Below, piece by piece: positions 34,401-41,636 of a stretch of DNA of 64,000 bases. Positions within the stretch are counted from its first letter, which is position 1. Each line of letters opens with the position of its first letter. The stretch covers positions 2,610,346 to 2,674,345 of the forward strand of contig NZ_KL448323.1 in the NCBI RefSeq assembly GCF_000709345.1, given 5' to 3'. The DNA comes from Polaromonas glacialis (lineage in GTDB: Bacteria > Pseudomonadota > Gammaproteobacteria > Burkholderiales > Burkholderiaceae_C). The position numbers and the translations under genes are program-made. A model generated the notes under the pieces. That model was not told the origin of the DNA, ran no database searches, and worked only from the letters and a program-made list of their open reading frames with translations.

Positions 34401-35828
34401 CTTGCGCGCAAAGCTGGCCGGAGCGGCAATGATGCGGTTGATCTCGGGCTTTTCCTTGTAGTCGTCCCGTGCCTGCACTTCATGCACCAGGCCGTATTCA
34501 AGCAGGCGCTCGTAAATGCCGCCCAGGTGGGAAACGGCCAGGTCGCGGTAGTTGATCCAGCCGTGCAGCAGGTCTTCGGTGCGGCGCGACAGGGCGTCGA
34601 TGATCGGGGCCATCACGGCATCGGGCACGCTGGTCCGCGCCAGCAGCGGGGCGCGGGAGCGGTCGAACAGGCCGCCGTTGTAGGCGGGCATGCCCACTTC
34701 GTCGTCGCCCTTGTCAATCAGTTCAAAGGCGCCCCGCAAAGACAGCCAGATCGGCATCATGGTTTTGGAAAACCGCGTCCCCGCGTCCACCTTGCCCTGC
34801 ACCTCTTCGCGCAGGCGGCGCACGCTGTAGGGCGCATAGCGCGCATCGCGAACCGGCAGCAAGTTGCGGTCTTCGGCATAGAACAAAAACAGCAGCCGGT
34901 ACAGCAGCACCAGCGCGGCTTCGCGCACTTCGTCGAGGTAGTCGGGCGTGAACTGCGGGCGCCTGAACTGGCCGTAGCCGATCTCGTGGGTGCGGGCATG
35001 CAGGTCGCCGCGCGCCAGCGCATCGGCCAGTTGCGGAAAAATCTCGCCAAACACGCGCGCGCCCAGGTCTTGCGAGACTTTTTCCTCATAAAGCCGCGCC
35101 TCGTTCAGGGCATAGCCGTGAAACGTGCGGCCCGTGTCGTCCCAATCCTGCGGCAAAAACGCAGGGCGGCTGAAGAACAGGTAAAACAGCCGCAGGGCGT
35201 GGCCGGGGGCCATGTCGTCGATGTCGTGCTGAACGCCAGGCAGGCCAAGCGCGGCGGCCAGGTCAATTTCAAAGAACTCTTCAGAGCGGGAACGCGCATC
35301 CTGCCAGTACAGCCGCCACACCGCGCCGTTGGTCAGCATGCCCCATTTGACGGCGCGGCTAGATGCGACATCGACCTGGCTCAGGTAGCGCAGCATTTGC
35401 GACGAAGGCGCGTCGGGATCGAACGCGTCCTGGCCGTCGCCCCGGTCGAGCGGGCGCAGCCAGCGCTTGGCCTCCAGAATGGCCAGGCCGTGGCGGTAGC
35501 GGCGGTCGTCCTTGGTTTCTGCCAGAGCGGCGGCCTTGGCGGCTGAACTGGCAAACAGCAGGCAGTCGGGCACGGCTTCGCGGCCCTTGGGGTCGGCGTT
35601 GACCTGCGGAGGCGTGTCAACGGACCAGCCGAGTTCGGCCAGCACCTTGTTGATGATGAGCTGCTCGGTCTGCGCTTCATTGATCGTGCTGGCGCCGCTC
35701 AGCCCCTCGAACAAGCCATGCAGGGCATTGGAAAACGCTGTAAAAACGACACCGTCCAGGCTTTGGCAAGGCGGCGTGTCAAACACGCCACGGGTCAAAA
35801 AATGCTGGGTAAAGAGTTGCCCTTGCAT
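31482..35828 (-). CDS. Large Eco57I-like restriction-modification enzyme (nuclease plus N6-adenine methylase)
   Basis: A single 1448-aa protein. The N-terminal domain shows a PD-(D/E)xK pattern: Pro87-Asp88 in AVPDCLLF and Glu119-Ala-Lys121 in AILEAKRW. The methylase domain has GSYYTHDDLVKLVL (about 479-492), SAM motif I CDPAMGSGHFL (about 543-553), SIFGVDKNAMAVELA (about 636-650) and catalytic motif IV VIGNPPWDRI (about 863-872), separated by a long insertion as in Eco57I-type enzymes. The C-terminal 500 residues probably recognise the target. Fusion of nuclease and methylase suggests a type IIG-like enzyme. BREX or DISARM methylases are alternatives, but none of their partner genes is nearby. 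The only companion is the coupled J-domain gene. It is an accessory gene between housekeeping genes. Confidence 0.88.
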   Translation of the reverse strand: MQGQLFTQHFLTRGVFDTPPCQSLDGVVFTAFSNALHGLFEGLSGASTINEAQTEQLIINKVLAELGWSVDTPPQVNADPKGREAVPDCLLFASSAAKAAALAETKDDRRYRHGLAILEAKRWLRPLDRGDGQDAFDPDAPSSQMLRYLSQVDVASSRAVKWGMLTNGAVWRLYWQDARSRSEEFFEIDLAAALGLPGVQHDIDDMAPGHALRLFYLFFSRPAFLPQDWDDTGRTFHGYALNEARLYEEKVSQDLGARVFGEIFPQLADALARGDLHARTHEIGYGQFRRPQFTPDYLDEVREAALVLLYRLLFLFYAEDRNLLPVRDARYAPYSVRRLREEVQGKVDAGTRFSKTMMPIWLSLRGAFELIDKGDDEVGMPAYNGGLFDRSRAPLLARTSVPDAVMAPIIDALSRRTEDLLHGWINYRDLAVSHLGGIYERLLEYGLVHEVQARDDYKEKPEINRIIAAPASFARKVSGSYYTHDDLVKLVLRESVGLLASERMAAFEAHLKKLAKKGSFNPGDWDALDALDPASRILELRVCDPAMGSGHFLVALVDDLADRVLEAITTATHRVNAQPWAAHLLEAGRPWQSPVLQRVMEIRRSIKTTAKDRGWAVTDAQLDDRHIVRRMILKKSIFGVDKNAMAVELAKTALWLHTFTVGAPLSFLDHHLKVGDSLHGERLPQVQRNLQGPGALLLQSEFDLLALAASNIAQVADLTDVDIAEAQLSKQLAQEAAAQVAPVHAVLDFWRAMRWLVPGWPVKKLSELPRLLKLPADPATREAEIKAGQHPEYAALLRLFDPNHNLVTVLAAGQVKVDDAASSAANDLMARARALAARETFFHWWTSFPTVFGAGTGNGFDAVIGNPPWDRIKLQEVEWFAERVPAIAAQPRAADRKKMIAALQHVKMGQTATHTPPVADWWAQYVDAAGRAETNARVLGNGKQGSGDYPQLGGGDANLYSLFVERAQALAAPGGLVALVTPSGIAADKGAAEFFRSISGTGRLGALFDFENRKVFFPDVHASFKFCTLVFGGLERTFAQTRCAFYLHRLDELDDPARVLLLTAEDFVRVNPNTGAAPVFRSRRDADLTLGLYARHPVLVRHGVASEALGPQPDEKAWPVKYLTMFHMTNDSSLFFKPDELKKQGFKSAGLNRWRNAAGLEAVPLYEGKMVQLYDHRAADVVVNTANLMRAAQPEAISQIEKSSPDRYPAPQYWVLSSEVEKTWSGQWCIAYKSVTAPSNMRTMIAALVPKGGVGNSMAMLLPQAGHKADYVAWAPLLMANLSSMAFDFVLRQKVQGQNLNWFIVEQSAVIAAARFQQPLPAAFAKAVRAAKLMNGHHPHPRVADFVIPQVLVLSYTAHDMAPFARDLGYVDAAGQVLPPFVWDEEKRRARLAALDAVFFYLYGLDARDAACILDTFPIVRDQDQKAFGRYRTQDDILQLLSLLTPTP

Positions 35829-35966
35829 GGTGTGCTGCGCCTGGTGAACGTGTGAGATGAGCCGGCCAGTTTAAAGCGGCCCTGCAGGCACTTCGGGCGG
35901 GTTGGCCGACGATTGCAGGAGGCCAGGCAACACCAGTACATCCACCGCTATTTTTCAGCGGTTTAT

Positions 35967-36017
35967 GGCTTTTGCGCAACACCCGCCTGCATCAGCAGCT
36001 ATTTTTTCAATAGCAAA
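35967..36017 (-). repeat. R1 dispersed repeat upstream of the restriction-methylase gene
   Basis: Read on the minus strand: GCTATTGAAAAAATAGC at 1-17 (hairpin), TGCAGGCG at 24-31 and TTGCGCAAAAGCCAT at 36-50. It sits in the 225-bp spacer on the upstream side of the restriction-methylase gene. Confidence 0.8.
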
Positions 36018-36053
36018 GAATTTTGCCTGTGGGCTTGCGCCGTCAAACCTGGC

Positions 36054-36368
36054 TCAGTAACTGATGCTCAGCGCCGTGACGTCGATATGCACCATTGGCC
36101 GGCCCAGCGCGGTGGTGGCCGCGCGGGCAAAGGCCTGCGCCCATTGGGCGTCGGCAAACTTCACCGGACCGGCGGCCTCGGCCACGACCACGACCTTGTC
36201 GGCGGTCAGCAGCTTGCCGGTGGGCCGCAGCGGCTCGCAGCCCATCTGCGTGAACTGCTCGTCGAGCCAGCGGCGCGCCGCCTCGGTGGGCATGGGCTCC
36301 AGGTCGTCATGCAGTTCAATCTGCACAGGGGGCTGGTTCTTGAAGGTGACAGTGACTTCGCTGCGCAT
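36054..36368 (-). CDS. Small conserved protein of unknown function
   Basis: A 104-aa soluble protein. The N-terminal half alternates strand residues (MRSEVTVTFKNQPPVQIELH), then a helix (EAARRWLDEQFTQMG), then LLTADKVVVVAEAAG and a C-terminal strand (VHIDVTALSISY). The composition is that of a small alpha/beta domain; I do not recognise a family. It lies downstream of aroG on the same strand (133 bp) and could be an independent gene. Codon use is like that of neighbouring housekeeping genes. Coding status is probable, function unknown. Confidence 0.65.
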   Translation of the reverse strand: MRSEVTVTFKNQPPVQIELHDDLEPMPTEAARRWLDEQFTQMGCEPLRPTGKLLTADKVVVVAEAAGPVKFADAQWAQAFARAATTALGRPMVHIDVTALSISY

Positions 36369-36501
36369 GGGGGTTTCCTGTAAAAATGATGACGAATCCG
36401 GCGCCAGCCTCAGCGCCGCGCCGTATCGCGGTCACTGAAAAAGGGAAAGCCTGGCAACTGCCCGCCGGCCCAGCCTTTGGCGGACTGGCGGGCATGGCGC
36501 A

Positions 36502-37623
36502 TCATTTTGCCCGACGCGCCTCGACGGCGGCTGACAAGGTCGCCAGCATGTCCAGCGAATCGTTCCAGCCCAGGCAGGCATCGGTGATGCTGCGGCCGTA
36601 TTCGAGCTTGCTGGCGTCGTCCTTGCCGGCGGTGAACTTTTGCGCGCCGGCTGTCAGGTGGCTCTCGACCATCAGGCCGAACACCTGGCGCGAGCCGCCG
36701 GCGACCTGGCCGGCAATGTCGCGTGCCACGTCCATCTGCTTTTCATGCTGCTTGGAACTGTTGGCATGGCTGCAATCGACCATCAGCGTCGCCGGCAGGC
36801 CGGCGGCCTGCAGTGCCTTGCAGGCGGCGTCAACGCTGGCGGCGTCATAGTTGGGCGCCTTGCCGCCGCGCAGAATGACGTGGCAGTCCTGGTTGCCGTT
36901 GGTCTGGACAATCGCGACCTGGCCATTCTTGTGCACCGACAAGAAGTGGTGGCCGCGCGCCGAGGCCTGGATGGCGTCGGTGGCGATGCGGATGTTGCCA
37001 TCGGTGCCGTTCTTGAAGCCGATCGGCGCTGACAGGCCCGACGCCAGTTCGCGGTGAACCTGGCTTTCGGTGGTGCGCGCGCCAATCGCGCCCCACGAAA
37101 TCAGGTCGCCGATGTACTGCGGCGAGATCACGTCGAGGAATTCGCTGCCGGCCGGAACGTCCAGGCGGTTGATGTCGATCAAGAGCTGGCGCGCGATGCG
37201 CAGACCCTCGTCGATACGGAAGCTTTCATCGAGGTAGGGGTCGTTGATCAGCCCTTTCCAGCCGACGGTGGTGCGCGGTTTCTCGAAGTACACGCGCATG
37301 ACGATTTCCAGCGTTCCGGCGTATTTCTTGCGCTGCTCGGCCAGCCGGCGGGCGTAGTCGAGCGCGGCCATCGGGTCGTGGATCGAGCACGGGCCAATGA
37401 CCACCAGCAGCCGGTCGTCGGTGCCGGCCATGATGTTGTGGATGTTCTGGCGCGTTTGCATGATCAGCGATTCGACCGCCGTGCCGTTGATCGGGAAAAA
37501 GCGGATGAGATGCTCGGGAGGGGGTAGCACGGTGATGTCCTTGATGCGTTTGTCGTCGGTCTCGCTGGTTTTTTCGACGTTCGCATACCAGCTGGGGCTG
37601 GCGGGGTTGGCGTTGGCATTCAT
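36502..37623 (-). CDS. aroG: 3-deoxy-7-phosphoheptulonate synthase, class I (AroG type)
   Basis: A 373-aa enzyme condensing phosphoenolpyruvate and erythrose-4-phosphate, the first step of the shikimate pathway. AroAI-type motifs are LLVVIGPCSIHDP, MRVYFEKPRTTVGWKGLINDP without a break (about 108-128), GARTTESQVHRELASGLS, FKNGTDG and VDCSHANSSK. The ATG at 37623 follows AAGGAAG; a GTG one codon upstream is the alternative. Upstream lies a leader peptide rich in Phe, Tyr and Trp, followed by an intrinsic terminator (37677-37809). Expression is therefore probably set by attenuation according to aromatic aminoacyl-tRNA supply. tldD precedes on the same strand. Confidence 0.97.
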   Translation of the reverse strand: MNANANPASPSWYANVEKTSETDDKRIKDITVLPPPEHLIRFFPINGTAVESLIMQTRQNIHNIMAGTDDRLLVVIGPCSIHDPMAALDYARRLAEQRKKYAGTLEIVMRVYFEKPRTTVGWKGLINDPYLDESFRIDEGLRIARQLLIDINRLDVPAGSEFLDVISPQYIGDLISWGAIGARTTESQVHRELASGLSAPIGFKNGTDGNIRIATDAIQASARGHHFLSVHKNGQVAIVQTNGNQDCHVILRGGKAPNYDAASVDAACKALQAAGLPATLMVDCSHANSSKQHEKQMDVARDIAGQVAGGSRQVFGLMVESHLTAGAQKFTAGKDDASKLEYGRSITDACLGWNDSLDMLATLSAAVEARRAK

Positions 37624-37676
37624 CACGGGCTTCCTTCTTTAAGATTTCAAAACGGGATTGGCAAATCGGGACGGGC

Positions 37677-37707
37677 AAAAAAAAACCGCCGGGGGGCCCG
37701 GCGGTTT
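37677..37707 (-). terminator. Attenuator terminator in the aroG leader
   Basis: On the minus strand AAACCGCCGGG (37707-37697) pairs perfectly with CCCGGCGGTTT (37693-37683) over an 11-bp stem with a 3-nt loop. The run of T extends to nine. It lies between the leader peptide stop and the aroG ATG, so it can end transcription before aroG. The 5' arm can alternatively pair with CCGGCGGT (about 37760-37753) inside the leader ORF. Confidence 0.9.
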
Positions 37708-37734
37708 CTGGAGATTCGCTGCGTTTTCTGGTGC

Positions 37735-37809
37735 TTACGCGAAAGTCTCTCTACCGCCGGAGGCGCTTGAGATCCAAAAATAAGCAAAAGAAAATGTCGC
37801 GGAATTCAT
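37735..37809 (-). CDS. aroG leader peptide (aromatic-rich, 24 aa)
   Basis: A short frame of 24 codons from ATG (37807-37809) to TAA (37735-37737). Codons 6-12 encode FSFAYFW, that is three Phe, one Tyr and one Trp in seven residues, with another Phe at 23. Codons 17-19 (TCC GGC GGT) overlap the anti-terminator arm that can pair with the 5' arm of the terminator. A ribosome stalled at codons 10-12 would leave this arm free, giving read-through; a ribosome reaching the stop would cover it, giving termination. A clear Shine-Dalgarno is not seen; an in-frame TTG eight codons upstream, preceded by AAGGG, is an alternative start. Function is inferred from architecture. Confidence 0.8.
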   Translation of the reverse strand: MNSATFSFAYFWISSASGGRETFA

Positions 37810-37844
37810 CTGCTGGAATGTAGCACAGCGCAATGAAATAACCC

Positions 37845-39371
37845 TTACGCGGTGCCGCCCACCGTCAGGCCGTCAATGCGCAGCGTCGGCTGGCCGACGC
37901 CGACGGGCACGCTCTGGCCTTCCTTGCCGCAGGTGCCGACGCCGCTGTCGAGCTTCATGTCGTTGCCGATCATGGTGACGCGGGTCAAGGCATCCGGGCC
38001 GTTGCCGACAATCGTCGCGCCTTTGACCGGGTAGAGTATCTTGCCGTTCTCGACCCAGAACGCTTCGCTGGCCGAGAACACGAACTTGCCCGAGGTGATG
38101 TCCACCTGGCCACCGGCGAAGTTGCTCGCGTACAGGCCCTTCTTGATGCTGGCGATGATCTCTTCAGGCGCCTTGTCGCCGCCGAGCATGTAGGTGTTGG
38201 TCATGCGCGGCATGGGCACGTGGGCATAGCTTTCGCGCCGGCCGTTGCCGGTGGGCTTGACGTTCATCAGCCGCGCATTCATCGAGTCCTGGATGTAGCC
38301 CTTCAGGATGCCGTCCTCGATCAGCACGTTGCGCTGGCTGACGTTGCCTTCGTCATCGACATTGAGTGAGCCGCGCCGGTCGGCGATCGTGCCGTCGTCG
38401 AGCACCGTCACGCCCTTGGCGGCGACGCGCTCGCCGATGCGGCCCGAAAACGCGCTGGAGCCCTTGCGGTTGAAGTCGCCTTCCAGGCCGTGGCCAATGG
38501 CTTCGTGCAGCAGGATGCCGGGCCAGCCGGAACCCAGCACCACGGTCATCTGGCCGGCCGGCGCGGGGCGGGCTTCAAGGTTGGTCAGCGCCGCGTTCAC
38601 CGCCGCATCGACATACTCGCCGATCTGCGTGTCGTCGAAATAGGCCAGGCCAAAACGGCCGCCGCCGCCGCCCGAACCGACCTCGCGCCGGCCTTTCTGC
38701 TCGGCGATCACCGTCACGCTCAGGCGCACCAAGGGGCGCACGTCGGCGGCCAGCGTGCCGTCGGCGCGCGCCACCATCACCACGTCGTATTCGCTGGCCA
38801 GGCCGGCCATGACCTGAACGATGCGCGGGTCCCTGGCCTTGGCAAGCTTTTCGACCTTGCCGAGCAGCTCGACCTTGGCCGTGCTGTCGAGCGTGGCAAT
38901 CGGGTCGAGGTCGCGGTAGAGCGAGCGGCTGGTCGCCACCTTGCGGGTTGGCGTCTTGACACGGCCGGACTTGGCGGCGGCCGAGATGCTGCGCACGGTG
39001 CGCGCCGCGTCGAGCAGGGAGGCTTCGGAAATATCGTCGGAATAGGCAAAGGCGGTTTTTTCGCCGCTCACGGCGCGAACGCCGACGCCCTGGTCGATGT
39101 TGAAGGAACCGGTCTTGACGATGCCTTCTTCCAGGCTCCAGCCTTCGCTGCGGGTGTACTGGAAGTAAAGGTCCGCATCGTCCACGCCGTAGGAAGTGAT
39201 CTCGCCCAGCGCCCGGCTCAGGGCAGCTTCATCCAGGCCAAAAGGCGCCAGCAGCAGCTTTTGGGCGATGGCCAGCCGCTCCGATGTGGAATCCTTGCTC
39301 GGCCGGGCCGGCGGACGCCCGGAGACATTGGTTTGGCGAACGGAGGCGGCGGCGGAGTTGAGTGAAATCAT
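37845..39371 (-). CDS. tldD: Metalloprotease TldD
   Basis: A 508-aa subunit of the TldD/TldE (PmbA) protease that trims peptides such as microcin and antitoxin substrates. The zinc site HEAIGH lies in GILLHEAIGHGLEGDF, and the downstream region MNARLMNVKPTGNGRRESYA is typical of the family. The N-terminal 30 residues (MISLNSAAASVRQ onward) are not conserved; the first ATG was kept because no better start is evident. TldE/PmbA is not in the window. It is upstream of the aroG leader, with 35 bp between the tldD stop and the leader ATG, so read-through into aroG is possible. Confidence 0.95.
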   Translation of the reverse strand: MISLNSAAASVRQTNVSGRPPARPSKDSTSERLAIAQKLLLAPFGLDEAALSRALGEITSYGVDDADLYFQYTRSEGWSLEEGIVKTGSFNIDQGVGVRAVSGEKTAFAYSDDISEASLLDAARTVRSISAAAKSGRVKTPTRKVATSRSLYRDLDPIATLDSTAKVELLGKVEKLAKARDPRIVQVMAGLASEYDVVMVARADGTLAADVRPLVRLSVTVIAEQKGRREVGSGGGGGRFGLAYFDDTQIGEYVDAAVNAALTNLEARPAPAGQMTVVLGSGWPGILLHEAIGHGLEGDFNRKGSSAFSGRIGERVAAKGVTVLDDGTIADRRGSLNVDDEGNVSQRNVLIEDGILKGYIQDSMNARLMNVKPTGNGRRESYAHVPMPRMTNTYMLGGDKAPEEIIASIKKGLYASNFAGGQVDITSGKFVFSASEAFWVENGKILYPVKGATIVGNGPDALTRVTMIGNDMKLDSGVGTCGKEGQSVPVGVGQPTLRIDGLTVGGTA

Positions 39372-39476
39372 CGAATGATTGTAGGCAGTGTGACCCGCCA
39401 GTGCTGTTCATAGGGATGATGGCTGGAAGGAAGGCAGGCAGGCAAAGCAACAAGCGTGAGGGAGTGGCATTCCCAG

Positions 39477-39616
39477 CCAGCAGGGGCCACGGAACCGGCT
39501 TTGCCGGGCCGTAGGCGCAACAGCCCCCTCGGGGGGCAGCGCAGCACACGAAGTGGCAAGCGTGGGGGCTACATCCTCGGGGGCAGCGAACCACACGAAG
39601 TGGGGAGCGTGGGGGC
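39477..39616 (+). repeat. R2 dispersed repeat, copy 5 plus partial copy 6, abutting the rodA stop
   Basis: A full forward R2 copy (39477-39569; CAGGGGCCACGGAACCGG, CCCCCTCGGGGGGCAGCG, AAGCGTGGGGGC) is followed after 6 bp by a 3' partial copy (39576-39616; CTCGGGGGCAGCG, GAGCGTGGGGGC). The last C of the partial copy is also the last base of the rodA stop codon (39616-39618 on the minus strand). It separates rodA from tldD. Confidence 0.88.
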
Positions 39617-40770
39617 TATGTCTGAACAAGACGTTTTGCCTTGGCAATCGACATCAGCATGCCCAGCGCCAGCCCCAGCGTCACCATGGCCGTGCCGCCG
39701 TAACTGATGAAGGGCAGCGGAACGCCCACCACCGGCAGGATGCCGCTGACCATGCCCATGTTGACGAAGGCGTAGGTGAAGAAAATCATCGTCAGCGCGC
39801 CGGCCAGCAGCCGCGAGAACAGCGTGGGCGCATCCATCGCAATCGCCAGGCCACGAAAAATCAGGAAGAGGAAGCCGCTGATCAAGAGCAGGTTGCCGAC
39901 CAGGCCGAACTCCTCGGAATAGGCCGCGAAGATGAAGTCGGTGGTGCGCTCGGGGATGAACTCCAGGTGCGTCTGCGTGCCGGCCATGAAACCCTTGCCG
40001 AACACGCCGCCCGAGCCGATCGCGATCATGCCCTGGATGATGTGGAATCCCTTGCCCAGCGGGTCGCGCGACGGGTCGAGCAGCGTGCAGATACGCTGCT
40101 GCTGGTAGTCGTGCAGCACCGGCCAGCGCATGCCGTCGGCGCACAGTTGCGGCTCATACCAGACGATCAGAGAGATGCCGATGACGCCGAGCAGCACCGG
40201 CGGAAGAATCAGTTTCCAACTCAGGCCGGCAAAGAAAATCACCGCCAGGCCGGCGGCCAGCACCAGCAGCGAAGTGCCCAGGTCGGGCTGCTTCATGATC
40301 AGCCCCACCGGCACGGCCAGCAACACCAGGCCCACGGCAAAATCGAAGGGCCGCAACTGCCCTTCGCGTTTCTGGAACCACCAGGCCAGCATCAGCGGCA
40401 CGGCGATCTTCAGGATCTCGCTGGGCTGGATCACCACGCCGACATTGAGCCAGCGTTTCGCGCCCTTCTTGGTGATGCCAAACACCAGCACCGCCACCAG
40501 CAGCGCCACGCCAGTGACGTACAGCGGCACGGCAAAAAACATCAGCTTTTGCGGCGGAACCTGCGCCACCACGAACATGATGGCGCCGGCAATCAGCATG
40601 TTGCGGCCATGGTCGGCAAAGCGGGTGCCGTGGTCGTAGCCCGACGAATACATGATCAGCAGGCCGGCGCAGGCGAGCAGGAACACGGCAAAGGCGAGCA
40701 GGCCGTCAAAGCCCTGCAGCAGGGGCAGGGTTCGCTTGTAAAGGGAAGGTTGGTCGAAGACGGCGGACAT
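39616..40770 (-). CDS. rodA: Rod-shape peptidoglycan polymerase RodA
   Basis: A 384-aa SEDS-family glycosyltransferase with about ten membrane helices that polymerises lipid II for cell elongation, together with PBP2. SEDS motifs are GAKRWLNVGVVIQPSE (early conserved loop), the large periplasmic loop ending in PERTTDFIFAAYSEEFG, and the C-terminal VPLPFISYGGTAM. It is distinguished from the FtsW at 54424 by these loops. The usual partner genes mreBCD and mrdA are not in the window. The 3' end merges into an R2 repeat, which supplies part of its stop codon. Confidence 0.95.
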   Translation of the reverse strand: MSAVFDQPSLYKRTLPLLQGFDGLLAFAVFLLACAGLLIMYSSGYDHGTRFADHGRNMLIAGAIMFVVAQVPPQKLMFFAVPLYVTGVALLVAVLVFGITKKGAKRWLNVGVVIQPSEILKIAVPLMLAWWFQKREGQLRPFDFAVGLVLLAVPVGLIMKQPDLGTSLLVLAAGLAVIFFAGLSWKLILPPVLLGVIGISLIVWYEPQLCADGMRWPVLHDYQQQRICTLLDPSRDPLGKGFHIIQGMIAIGSGGVFGKGFMAGTQTHLEFIPERTTDFIFAAYSEEFGLVGNLLLISGFLFLIFRGLAIAMDAPTLFSRLLAGALTMIFFTYAFVNMGMVSGILPVVGVPLPFISYGGTAMVTLGLALGMLMSIAKAKRLVQT

Positions 40771-40837
40771 GGCCGCGATTATCGGTTAGCCGGCCAGCCG
40801 CCTGGAAGCCCAAGGACATACTCGCCGGCGCTACGAT

Positions 40838-40895
40838 ACTACCAAAACCATAGCTATATACGCCCGTCCTGCTTGCGCAAACGGCCTTTATGATG
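40838..40895 (+). repeat. R1 dispersed repeat upstream of the YqiA-like gene
   Basis: R1 landmarks are ACTACC at 1-6, CATAGCT at 12-18, CTTGCGCAAACGGCCT at 35-50. It lies between the divergent rodA and YqiA-like genes. Confidence 0.75.
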
Positions 40896-40961
40896 ATCAA
40901 TCATGCAAGACGCAGGCATCAGAACGCCGTGCGCCTGCAGGCGGGCGTTTACCATCGCGGC

Positions 40962-41546
40962 ATGCCCATCACCCACCTGCTGTATCTGCACGGCTTTCGC
41001 TCCTCGCCCCAATCGGCCAAGGCGCAAAAAATGGCCACGCTGATGGCCGCCCGCCATCCTGCGGTGCGCTGGTGGTGCCCGCAACTGCCGCCCTCGCCGC
41101 AGGATGCCATGGCGCTGCTTCAAACCGGCCTGGCGGACTGGCCGGCCGGATCGATGGCTGTCGTCGGCTCCTCGCTGGGCGGGTTCTATGCGACGGCGGT
41201 GGCCGAGCGCCACGGTTGCAAGGCCGTGCTGCTGAACCCGGCAGTCGATCCGGCGCGGGATCTGGCGAAGTACATCGGCGAGCAGACCACCTGGCAGAAC
41301 CCCGACGAGCATTTTTTCTTCGAAGCCCGCTTTGTCGATGAACTGCGCGCGCTGCAGGCCGGGCCTTTGACAATTCCGCACAACTACCTGGCCATCATTG
41401 CCAAGGGCGACGAAGTGCTGGACTGGCGCGAGATGGCGGCGCGCTATGCGGGCGCGCAACTGCGCCTGCTCGAAGGCGGGGACCATGCGCTGAGCGACTT
41501 CGACGCGCATTTGCCGGCCATCCTGGAGTTCCTGGAGCTGGCTTGA
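40962..41546 (+). CDS. YqiA/YcfP-type alpha/beta-hydrolase (esterase)
   Basis: A 194-aa small alpha/beta-hydrolase. The N-terminal strand and oxyanion region is LLYLHGFRSSPQSAKAQ. The nucleophile elbow is VVGSSLGGFYAT, with the catalytic Ser in GSSLGG. A distal His lies in LEGGDHALSDF and an acid in AKGDEVLD. The family (YqiA/YcfP) has esterase activity with undefined natural substrate. The ATG at 40962 gives the family N-terminus MPITHLLYLHGF; an earlier start at 40890 would run through the R1 repeat end. The RNase II-type gene follows after 90 bp. Confidence 0.9.
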   Translation: MPITHLLYLHGFRSSPQSAKAQKMATLMAARHPAVRWWCPQLPPSPQDAMALLQTGLADWPAGSMAVVGSSLGGFYATAVAERHGCKAVLLNPAVDPARDLAKYIGEQTTWQNPDEHFFFEARFVDELRALQAGPLTIPHNYLAIIAKGDEVLDWREMAARYAGAQLRLLEGGDHALSDFDAHLPAILEFLELA

Positions 41547-41636
41547 CGCCAGCGCCGCCTGATTACACTAGCCGCACGCCCCGCAAGGGCCATCACCCCG
41601 CATCGCCCAGCACCAACCAGGCCAAAGGATTTCGTT

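Noticed and set aside
32301..35546. A 1081-codon open frame on the plus strand opposite the restriction-methylase gene
   Set aside because: It mirrors the codon pattern of the minus-strand gene, has no family motif, and is a GC-driven shadow. The opposite strand has clear nuclease and methylase motifs.
31482..35828. BREX (PglX) or DISARM methylase
   Set aside because: No BrxC, PglZ, DrmA, DrmB or similar partner gene lies nearby. The PD...ExK pattern at the N-terminus fits a fused nuclease-methylase better.
36386..36850. Plus-strand frame starting upstream of and running antisense into aroG
   Set aside because: The first 39 codons are free of other genes, but most of the frame is antisense to aroG and no family resemblance or Shine-Dalgarno supports it.
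37677..37707. Hairpin as a simple terminator of tldD
   Set aside because: It could stop tldD read-through, but the aromatic leader frame and the alternative pairing with codons 17-19 make an attenuator the better explanation.
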